DNA from: Anaerolineales bacterium
GTDB taxonomy: Bacteria > Chloroflexota > Anaerolineae > Anaerolineales > Villigracilaceae
Reading direction: 5' to 3'
Length of the DNA stretch: 7,967 nucleotides
NCBI GenBank assembly: GCA_017882065.1
Contig: JADGQD010000084.1
Coordinates: 1 to 7,967, forward strand
In this document: piece after piece, positions 1 through 5,624 of the stretch
Numbering within the stretch: position 1 is the stretch's first letter
How the letters are laid out: the number at the start of each line of letters is the position of its first letter
Translations under genes and position numbers: made by a program
Notes under the pieces: generated by a model
Told to the model about the DNA's origin: nothing
The model's input: the letters and a program-made list of their open reading frames with translations, nothing else
Database searches by the model: none

Positions 1-929
1 GGATAGGCAATGCGCCAATTCTGCGACCCAGTCATCATTGACCATTCTGACATCCCGCCGATCCCGGCCAGTAAGGTGAGCGGCATAAAGATGGTGGTGA
101 TGAAGGTCAGCCGCCGGACAATGATATTGGTTTCGTTGGCCACTTTGGTCATCTGATTATTCAGCATGGAGAGGTACATTTCCATCAGGCTGGTGACCAG
201 GTCGCGGTACGACTCGGTCAGTTCGAAGAACTTGGACAGATGGTCGTAAATGTCGCGATAATGGTAGATGGCTTTATCCGGGATGAATGGGCTGTCCTTG
301 CGGCAGATCTTGACCAGGATCTCGCGTTCGTGGAACAGGCTTTTGCGCACCGCCAGCAGGTCGCGGCGCAGATGCATCAATGCCGAGGGTTCGAAGCGCT
401 CCAGGTTGGACAGGATCATTTCTTCGCCTTCGTTGAGCTTTTCCTCCAGTGCTTCGATCGCCAGGAATTTCTCATCCACGACCTGGTCCAGGATGATATG
501 CAGCAGGAATGCAGGGCCATGTTTGGCGCTTTCACTTTCATTCTCCACACTGCGTTGAATATTTCTCAACAGTGACTGATTATGCGAGTTGTGGCTGCTG
601 ACCGTTACCAGGAAATTGCGGCCGAGGAAAGCGTCCACCTCGGTCACAGAGAGCGTCCCCTGGGTGTAGTGGAAGGCGTTGAACAGGATAAACGTGTTGC
701 GGGGATAATCATCGATCTTTGGGATCTGGTTTTCGTCGACACAGTCTTCGATGGACAGGGGATGCAGTCCGAGCGGTTCGATCAGCAAGGAGAGATCCTC
801 TTTTTTGGGTTGGTAGTAGTCCAGCCAGATATAGCCGTCACCTTTCATGACTTCCAGCGCATTTTCCAGGCTGGCAAGCTGCGTCAGGGTACCATCTTTG
901 GCAATATGATAAAAACGCGCGTCTGTCAT
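1..929 (-). CDS. corA: CorA-family divalent cation (Mg2+/Co2+) transporter, 3' end cut by window edge
   Basis: Read on the minus strand from the ATG at 929-927, the frame is open for 309 codons to the window edge. The likely role is an inner-membrane homopentameric channel for Mg2+ or another divalent cation. The cytoplasmic N-terminal part carries the family hallmark HPLSIEDC at about residues 56-63. It is followed by the long charged helical region (about 130-265) that forms the funnel stalk. The first membrane helix is about residues 274-292 and ends in GGMSEWS. The usual GMN selectivity signature therefore reads GMS (residues 292-294). About one further helix and a basic tail are missing beyond the edge, consistent with a family length near 320-330. 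The start is supported by GGAGG five bases upstream (930-940 region). It is divergent from the beta-oxidation operon and probably functionally unrelated to it. Family membership is sure; ion specificity is not. Confidence 0.93.
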   Translation of the reverse strand, partial: MTDARFYHIAKDGTLTQLASLENALEVMKGDGYIWLDYYQPKKEDLSLLIEPLGLHPLSIEDCVDENQIPKIDDYPRNTFILFNAFHYTQGTLSVTEVDAFLGRNFLVTVSSHNSHNQSLLRNIQRSVENESESAKHGPAFLLHIILDQVVDEKFLAIEALEEKLNEGEEMILSNLERFEPSALMHLRRDLLAVRKSLFHEREILVKICRKDSPFIPDKAIYHYRDIYDHLSKFFELTESYRDLVTSLMEMYLSMLNNQMTKVANETNIIVRRLTFITTIFMPLTLLAGIGGMSEWSMMTGSQNWRIAY

Positions 930-969
930 GCTCACCTCCGCTTTCTGCTGGGGATTGGGAACGTCACTC

Positions 970-1019
970 TACAGGGTACTGCGCAAAGATGTGAACCCAT
1001 ATTGATGTATATCCCTGTA
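970..1019 (-). promoter_or_regulatory. Possible stem in the corA 5' leader
   Basis: A perfect 7-bp inverted repeat, TACAGGG (970-976) and CCCTGTA (1013-1019), is separated by 36 bases. It lies inside the predicted corA leader, between the candidate promoter and the ribosome binding site. GTGAAC (991-996) and GTTCAC (1035-1040) form a second, crossing inverted repeat. This could be a structured leader, but the loop is long and chance is quite possible. It does not match a known Mg2+ riboswitch that I recognise. Confidence 0.18.
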
Positions 1020-1063
1020 TTTTGGTCGATAATTGTTCACGGTTTTATGCAAGAAGCAGTAAA

Positions 1064-1072
1064 AGTATAGCA
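1064..1072 (-). promoter_or_regulatory. Candidate extended -10 promoter for corA
   Basis: On the minus strand the sequence reads TGC-TATACT, an extended -10 element (TGn plus a box one base from consensus). It lies about 135 bases upstream of the corA ATG. No good -35 hexamer sits at normal spacing, which extended -10 promoters tolerate. This comes from pattern matching only. Confidence 0.3.
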
Positions 1073-1131
1073 TGGTTTGGTGCCATGCCTGGGTCAGGGA
1101 GGCTCTTCCGTTTCATCTGGAAGATCATAGC

Positions 1132-1155
1132 CACGCTTATCGCACGATCAGCGTG
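1132..1155. promoter_or_regulatory. 24-bp near-perfect palindrome, candidate operator
   Basis: The arms read CACGCT-t-ATCG and CGAT-c-AGCGTG around a central CA. Ten of twelve base pairs match. No T-run follows on either strand, so it does not look like an intrinsic terminator. Its length and symmetry fit a binding site for a dimeric regulator such as a TetR- or GntR/FadR-type repressor of fatty-acid genes. That assignment is inference, because no regulator gene is in the window. It lies about 70 bp upstream of the candidate thiolase promoter and about 60 bp upstream of the candidate corA promoter. Confidence 0.4.
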
Positions 1156-1223
1156 CTCTCCCAGACCGACCCGTCCAGCCCGAACGCTGCCACAAGCGAG
1201 CCTGGCCGTGGATGAGCAAATTA

Positions 1224-1253
1224 TGGAAAAGCTCGAGCAGAGTGTTGTATAAT
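1224..1253 (+). promoter_or_regulatory. Candidate sigma-70 promoter of the beta-oxidation operon
   Basis: A perfect TATAAT box at 1248-1253 has a four-of-six -35 match (TGGAAA, 1224-1229) at 18-bp spacing. The -10 box is part of a 10-bp perfect palindrome, TATAATTATA (1248-1257). The thiolase start is about 155 bases downstream, implying a long leader. The site is in an AT-rich patch, so a chance match is possible. Confidence 0.4.
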
Positions 1254-1412
1254 TATATTCACTCGGAGTTGTAGAATAGCAATTGTATGAATCTGCACAA
1301 ATGCTACTCTTTCGCTAAACCCGCCGCTTCAATCTCCCCTGCTGCCACCCGTTCGATTTATCTCAACCCTGAACTTGCTGTCAGCCAGAATTAACAAGCC
1401 GGAGGTAAGAAG

Positions 1413-2588
1413 ATGAAAGACATCTATGTCATAGAATCATTGAGAACTCCGTTTGGTTCTTTCGGGGGTGTATTAGCGGATGTAGAGGCTCCGCACTTGG
1501 GGGGAACGGTGATGAAAATGCTTTCGGAACGGGCGGACCTTGACCCGGCGGCGATTAACGAGGTAATTGTTGGGCAGGTTCTGACCGGCGGCGTCGGCCA
1601 GGCCCCGGCGCGGCAGGCCATGCTTTACGCCGGCCTTCCGGATAGTGTCCATGCCATGACCATCAACAAGGTCTGTGGCAGCGGTCTGAAGGCGATCATG
1701 CTGGGAGCCGGGTCCATCGCCTTGGGTGACGCAGAGATTGTGATCGCCGGCGGGATGGAGAACATGTCGCTGGCCCCATTCATCCTGAAAAAAGCGCGCT
1801 ATGGCTACCGCATGGGACACGGCGAACTTCTTGATCTTATGGTCTACGATGGCTTGCAGGACCCGTACACCGGCAGGCACATGGGCGAAATTGCGGACTC
1901 GGCCGCGAAGCGTTACAGCTTCAGCCGCGAGGCGCAGGATGAGTACGCCATCCGGTCTTATCAGTTGGCGCAGAAGGCGGTCAAAGAGGGAATATTCAAG
2001 GACGAGATAGTCCCGGTGGTCAAGAAAAGCAAAAAGGGTGAGGAAGTGATTGCGGATGATGAAGAACCATTCAAGGTTGATTTCGAAAAACTGAAGCAAC
2101 TCCGCCCGGCATTCACCAAGGAAGGGACCGTCACGGCGGGTAACGCTTCGACGATCAGTGACGGTGCGGCGATGACCCTGCTGGCGGGCGAGGCGGCGCT
2201 CAAGAAGTACAGCCTGAACCCACGTGCCCGACTAGTCGCCTGCTCGACCTGGAGCCTGTCCCCGGACCTATTCCCGGATGCGCCTGTGGGGGCAATCGAG
2301 TCAGCCTGCAGCAAGGCGGGGATTAAGATTTCTGATATTGACCTGTTTGAGATTAACGAGGCATTCGCCGCCGTGGCGATGATTGCCGTAAAACAGTTGG
2401 AGCTTGATCTGGCGCGGGTGAATGTCAACGGTGGCGCTGTGGCCATCGGCCACCCCATCGGTGCCAGCGGCGGTCGGCTGGTAGCAACGCTGATTAGAGA
2501 ACTGAACCGGCGGCAGGTCCGCTATGGACTGGCCACCCTTTGCATCGGCGGCGGCGAGGCAGTGGCGGCTATCTTTGAAAGAGTCTAG
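1413..2588 (+). CDS. Thiolase (acetyl-CoA C-acetyltransferase)
   Basis: The 391-aa length is normal for the family. It cleaves acetoacetyl-CoA plus CoA to two acetyl-CoA in the cytoplasm, or runs the reverse condensation, and here it is the last step of butyryl-CoA oxidation. The complete catalytic set is visible: nucleophilic Cys88 in NKVCGSG, Asn315 in NEAFA, His347 in GHPIGASGG and Cys377 in CIGGG. The GGMENMS and MGEIAD stretches (about 113-119 and 157-162) are also typical. The segment at about 278-294 (CSTWSLSPDLFPDAPVGA) departs from the classic thiolase text at this place, which may affect acyl-chain preference. GGAGG at 1401-1405, seven bases from the ATG, fixes the start. It is the first gene of the plus-strand cluster and is followed by a strong hairpin. 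Biosynthetic and degradative forms (thlA/atoB) cannot be told apart from the sequence; the neighbours favour degradation. Confidence 0.95.
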   Translation: MKDIYVIESLRTPFGSFGGVLADVEAPHLGGTVMKMLSERADLDPAAINEVIVGQVLTGGVGQAPARQAMLYAGLPDSVHAMTINKVCGSGLKAIMLGAGSIALGDAEIVIAGGMENMSLAPFILKKARYGYRMGHGELLDLMVYDGLQDPYTGRHMGEIADSAAKRYSFSREAQDEYAIRSYQLAQKAVKEGIFKDEIVPVVKKSKKGEEVIADDEEPFKVDFEKLKQLRPAFTKEGTVTAGNASTISDGAAMTLLAGEAALKKYSLNPRARLVACSTWSLSPDLFPDAPVGAIESACSKAGIKISDIDLFEINEAFAAVAMIAVKQLELDLARVNVNGGAVAIGHPIGASGGRLVATLIRELNRRQVRYGLATLCIGGGEAVAAIFERV

Positions 2589-2600
2589 CTCATTCCAAGG

Positions 2601-2638
2601 CAAAGTGTGGATTTCAGCGGGTGAAAATCCACACTTTG
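2601..2638 (+). terminator. Strong 14-bp hairpin between thiolase and hbd, possible attenuator or mRNA-stabilising element
   Basis: CAAAGTGTGGATTT (2601-2614) pairs perfectly with AAATCCACACTTTG (2625-2638) around a 10-base loop, and two G-T wobbles could extend the base. The sequence after it (GTTTGAATTATC) is T-rich but has no continuous T-run. It may therefore be a leaky terminator or a processing/stability element rather than a full stop. It starts 13 bases after the thiolase stop codon and ends 27 bases before the hbd ribosome binding site. Confidence 0.6.
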
Positions 2639-2674
2639 TTTGAATTATCTTCTAAATATTAATCGGAGGAAAAA

Positions 2675-3520
2675 ATGGTCAAAAGCATCGGTGTTTTGGG
2701 TGCCGGGCAGATGGGGAATGGGATCGCCCATGTTTTTGCGCAGCACGAATACCAGGTCCGGCTGTACGATGTTTTTCCCGCCCAAATCGAAAAGGCATTA
2801 AAGACAATCGAGAAGAACCTGGGACGGCAGGCCGAAAAGGGACTCATCCCTGCCGACAGCGTTCCGGCCATCCTGGGGCGGGTCACGGTGGTCAAGGATT
2901 TGAGCGGGTTCGCCGATTGCAGCCTGGTGGTCGAGGCGGCGACTGAAAACGAGGCGTTGAAACTCGACCTGTTCCGCCAACTCGACGAAGCCGTGAACAA
3001 GGATGCCATCCTGGCAACCAATACATCGTCCATTTCCATCACCAGGATTGCCGCCGCCACTAAACGGCCTGAGAGGGTCATTGGCATGCATTTCATGAAC
3101 CCGGTGCCGGTCATGCAGTTGGTGGAGGTGATCAGGGGACTGGCCACGAGCGATGAAACCTTCCAAGTGATCGCCAGTCTGGTGGAAAAACTGGGGAAGG
3201 TGATGGCAGTTTCCCAGGATTATCCGGGCTTTATCGTCAACCGGATTCTGATGCCCATGATTAACGAGGCCATTTTCGCCCTCTATGAAGGAATCGCCAC
3301 AGCCGAAGATATTGACAAGGGGATGAAACTTGGCACCAACCACCCGATGGGGCCGCTGGCGCTTGCGGATCTGATTGGCCTCGATACTGTGCTGGCAATC
3401 ATCGCCGTCCTTTACGAGGGCTTCAAGGATCCCAAGTTCCGGCCCTGCCCGTTGTTGGTCAAGATGGTGAACGCCGGTTATCTTGGGAAGAAGTCTGGAC
3501 GCGGGTTTTACATGTACTAA
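2675..3520 (+). CDS. hbd: 3-hydroxybutyryl-CoA dehydrogenase
   Basis: At 281 aa this is the normal length of the single-function bacterial enzyme. It oxidises 3-hydroxybutyryl-CoA to acetoacetyl-CoA with NAD(P)+, or runs in reverse. The N-terminal Rossmann fold has GAGQMG at residues 9-14. The catalytic positions of the HAD family are all in place: Ser118/119 in NTSSI, His139 in HFMNPVP, Glu151 in LVEVI and Asn189 in FIVNR. The C-terminal domain has the usual NHPMGPL stretch (222-228) and ends in GKKSGRGFY (271-279). The start is well supported by GGAGG (2665-2669) five bases before the ATG. It sits between thiolase and crotonase, matching the order of the pathway. The hairpin upstream may make its expression partly independent of the thiolase gene. 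Confidence 0.96.
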   Translation: MVKSIGVLGAGQMGNGIAHVFAQHEYQVRLYDVFPAQIEKALKTIEKNLGRQAEKGLIPADSVPAILGRVTVVKDLSGFADCSLVVEAATENEALKLDLFRQLDEAVNKDAILATNTSSISITRIAAATKRPERVIGMHFMNPVPVMQLVEVIRGLATSDETFQVIASLVEKLGKVMAVSQDYPGFIVNRILMPMINEAIFALYEGIATAEDIDKGMKLGTNHPMGPLALADLIGLDTVLAIIAVLYEGFKDPKFRPCPLLVKMVNAGYLGKKSGRGFYMY

Positions 3521-3609
3521 CCCGGAAAGAATCAGCTGAGAAGCATTACACTTTGTGTTCAATTTACCGCTGTTCATCAGCCAGTTCGGGCATTTGAGAG
3601 GAGCCAAGC

Positions 3610-4392
3610 GTGAAATATAACCATATTCTGATCGAAGTAACCGACAATATCGGCTGGTTGAAGGTCAACCGCCCAGATAGCCTGAATGCCCTGAATTCTG
3701 AAGTAGTCGGGTCGTTGGAATACGCCCTGCGTGATCTGGAGCAGGACGCGGCAGTGAAAGTAGTTGTGATCACCGGTGCTGGTGAAAAGGCTTTTGTAGC
3801 AGGGGGGGATATCAAGGAAATGGCTGCCATAGCTCCCCTGGCAGCACGGGCTTTTGCCCGTAAAGGCCAGCAGATGATCGAGTACATCGAAAAAATGCAC
3901 AAACCGGTCATCGCGGCGGTCAATGGCTATGCCTTGGGCGGCGGGCTGGAACTGGCCCTGGCCTGTGACTTTATCTATGCCTCGGATAAAGCCAAACTCG
4001 GCTTGCCGGAGGTGACTTTGGGGGTGATCCCTGGCTTCGGCGGTACGCAGAACCTGCCGCGGCTGATCGGTCCCAATAGGGCCAAAGAACTGATTTTCAG
4101 TGGCAAAATCCTGTCTGCGCAGCAGGCCAAGGAATGGGGGATTGTCAACGAGGTCTTCCCGACGGAGGAACTATCGGCCAGGGTGATGGAGATTGCCCAG
4201 GCGATTTCGCGCAATGGGATGATTGCAGTGGCAAGTGCAAAGGATGCCATTGTCAATGGGCTGAACATGGCCAAAGAAGATGGCCTCCGTTACGAGAGTT
4301 CCCTGTTTGCCACGCTGTTCATCACGGAAGACCAGAAAGAGGGCATGCAGGCGTTCATAGCGAAACGGAAACCAGAGTTTAAAACCAAGTAA
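3610..4392 (+). CDS. crt: Enoyl-CoA hydratase / crotonase, GTG start
   Basis: At 260 aa this is a standard single-domain crotonase. It adds water to crotonyl-CoA to give 3-hydroxybutyryl-CoA, linking the acyl-CoA dehydrogenase and Hbd steps. Oxyanion-hole and CoA-binding segments are present: ITGAGEKAFVAGGDIKEM (about 54-71) and YALGGGLE (107-114). Both catalytic glutamates of true hydratases are conserved, Glu114 in GGLE and Glu134 in GLPE, with the 20-residue spacing of the rat enzyme. This argues against a dehydratase-like or isomerase-only paralogue. The start is GTG at 3610, chosen because GAGAGGAG ends six bases upstream and the protein then has the normal crotonase N-terminus. The stop codon overlaps the ribosome binding site of the following acyl-CoA dehydrogenase gene, suggesting coupled translation. 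Confidence 0.95.
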   Translation: MKYNHILIEVTDNIGWLKVNRPDSLNALNSEVVGSLEYALRDLEQDAAVKVVVITGAGEKAFVAGGDIKEMAAIAPLAARAFARKGQQMIEYIEKMHKPVIAAVNGYALGGGLELALACDFIYASDKAKLGLPEVTLGVIPGFGGTQNLPRLIGPNRAKELIFSGKILSAQQAKEWGIVNEVFPTEELSARVMEIAQAISRNGMIAVASAKDAIVNGLNMAKEDGLRYESSLFATLFITEDQKEGMQAFIAKRKPEFKTK

Positions 4393-4396
4393 GGAG
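4391..4396 (+). promoter_or_regulatory. Ribosome binding site of bcd overlapping the crt stop codon
   Basis: AAGGAG begins on the last two bases of the crt TAA stop and lies eight bases before the bcd ATG at 4405. Ribosomes ending crt would be placed at the bcd initiation site, which points to coupled expression of the two enzymes. Confidence 0.6.
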
Positions 4397-4404
4397 AGAT
4401 CAGC

Positions 4405-5544
4405 ATGGATTTTGAGTTGAGCCAAGACCACAAAGTATTGCAGAGCAGTGTGCGTGATTTTGTAGAAAAGGAAATCAAGCCGATTGCCATACAGATTGAT
4501 GAGATGCACCATATCCCTGAGCAACTGGTGCTGAAGATGCGAGAAATGGGGTTACTGGGGAGTTACCTGCCGGAGGCGTACAGCGGCGCAGGGCTGGACA
4601 TCCTTTCTTATGCCATCGTGGTGGAGGAGGTGTCCAAAGCCTGCGCTTCGAGCGGCGTCCTGATTTCCGCGCATACCTCCCTGGCATGTGATCCGATCCT
4701 TCAATTCGGCACCGAAGAACAGAAAAAGAAATTCCTTCCCCCACTGGCTTCCGGCGAGAAAATTGGTTGTTTCCTGCTCACGGAGCCGGAAGCAGGCAGC
4801 GACGTGGCGGGATTGGTCACCACCTATCAGAAAGATAGCGACGGTTATATCATTAATGGCAACAAAATCTTCGTCACCAATGGCGGCTATAAGGGAACCG
4901 GGATACTCTTCGCCTCAATGGACAGGAGTCTGAAACACAAGGGAATCTCGGCCTTCATCGTTGATCTGGAATCAGAAGGCGTGGAGATTCTGAGAAATGA
5001 AAATAAATTGGGAATCCGGGGAAGCTACACCACCTCCTTCGCTCTCAACAACCTGCGGGTGCCCATGGAAAACCTGCTGGGGAGTGAAGGGCAGGGATTC
5101 AAGATCGCCATGGAGACCCTGAACGGAGGCCGGATCGGTATTGCGGCTCAGGCGCTGGGAATAGCAGAGGGGGCCTTCGAGCGGGCGCTGGCCTATTCCA
5201 AGGAACGGAAGCAGTTTGGTCACCCCATCAGCGAGTTACAAGCCATCCAGTTCAAGTTGGCGGATATGTATACTCGTATCGAGACTACTAAGCTCATTGT
5301 ATACCGATCCGCCTGGCTCAAGGAGAACAAGAAGCCTTACGCCGCAGATTCGGCAATGAGTAAACTGCACGCCTCGGAAACCGCCACATTTGTCACGAAA
5401 GAAGCCATCCAGATCCATGGCGGTTACGGCTATGTCACCGAGTATGAGGTAGAGCGGATGTATCGTGATGCAAAGATCACCGAGATCTACGAAGGGACAA
5501 GCGAAGTGCAGCGACTGATCATCTCAAGGATGCTGCTATCTTGA
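4405..5544 (+). CDS. bcd: Short-chain acyl-CoA dehydrogenase (butyryl-CoA dehydrogenase type)
   Basis: At 379 aa this is the normal length of an FAD-containing SCAD/Bcd homotetramer subunit. It oxidises butyryl-CoA to crotonyl-CoA and passes electrons to an electron-transfer flavoprotein. Family signatures appear in order: the flavin-binding LLTEPEAGSDVAG (124-136), IFVTNGG (155-161), KLGIRGS (201-207), KERKQFG (266-272) and IQIHGGYGYVTEYEVERMYRDAKI (335-358). The catalytic base is Glu363 in IYEGTSE, the position used by short- and medium-chain enzymes but not by isovaleryl-CoA dehydrogenase. Chain length is inferred mainly from the crt/hbd neighbours; a related substrate (glutaryl-, 2-methyl- or medium-chain acyl-CoA) is possible. 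Only 12 bp separate it from crt. EtfAB, its usual partner, is not in the window, while a membrane oxidoreductase that can re-oxidise ETF follows directly. Confidence 0.94.
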   Translation: MDFELSQDHKVLQSSVRDFVEKEIKPIAIQIDEMHHIPEQLVLKMREMGLLGSYLPEAYSGAGLDILSYAIVVEEVSKACASSGVLISAHTSLACDPILQFGTEEQKKKFLPPLASGEKIGCFLLTEPEAGSDVAGLVTTYQKDSDGYIINGNKIFVTNGGYKGTGILFASMDRSLKHKGISAFIVDLESEGVEILRNENKLGIRGSYTTSFALNNLRVPMENLLGSEGQGFKIAMETLNGGRIGIAAQALGIAEGAFERALAYSKERKQFGHPISELQAIQFKLADMYTRIETTKLIVYRSAWLKENKKPYAADSAMSKLHASETATFVTKEAIQIHGGYGYVTEYEVERMYRDAKITEIYEGTSEVQRLIISRMLLS

Positions 5545-5550
5545 TTTTTT
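5524..5550 (+). terminator. Weak terminator-like stem and T-run at the end of bcd
   Basis: Six base pairs (TCAAG plus a G-T wobble, 5524-5529 with 5539-5544) enclose a 9-base loop, and six consecutive T follow at 5545-5550. The stem is AT-rich and weak and includes the bcd stop codon. It would at most attenuate transcription into the membrane oxidoreductase gene. Confidence 0.25.
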
Positions 5551-5624
5551 CGCATCCCGAATGAAACCCTGTCTCCCAGGAAGAATCAGACATCGAAATA
5601 CAGCAGTTGGATTAGAGGCGAGCT

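Larger units (their letters stand above)
930..1412. other. Divergent intergenic region without a supported gene
   Basis: These 483 bases separate corA from the thiolase operon. The open frames here (for example 1022-1252 on plus) lack a ribosome binding site and show no recognisable protein features, so I call no gene. The region holds the corA leader, candidate promoters in both directions, a 24-bp near-palindrome at 1132-1155 and a cluster of TTGTA motifs at 1245-1292. The stretch from about 1293 to 1395 shows nothing recognisable and would be the 5' leader of the thiolase transcript. Confidence 0.7.

Noticed and set aside
582..1070. Plus-strand open frame of 162 codons opposite corA
   Set aside because: It is the antisense shadow of the minus-strand corA gene, which has clear family motifs and a good ribosome binding site; the translated text has no family features.
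1104..1124. TCTTCC and GGAAGA inverted repeat
   Set aside because: A 6-bp stem with a 9-base loop and no T-run is expected by chance in this length of sequence.
1022..1252. Plus-strand open frame of 76 codons in the intergenic region
   Set aside because: No ribosome binding site, atypical composition, and it runs through the candidate palindrome and promoter; no recognisable protein.
1473..2099. Minus-strand open frame of 208 codons
   Set aside because: It lies entirely inside the thiolase gene, whose catalytic motifs are intact in the plus frame.
3548..3564. ACACTTTGT followed by a similar AT-rich tail, resembling the downstream arm of the 2601-2638 hairpin
   Set aside because: Only nine bases are identical and there is no matching opposite arm near 3548, so a second copy of the hairpin is not supported.
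2798..3607. Minus-strand open frame of 269 codons
   Set aside because: It covers hbd in antisense and is explained by codon bias of the real gene; no domain is seen.
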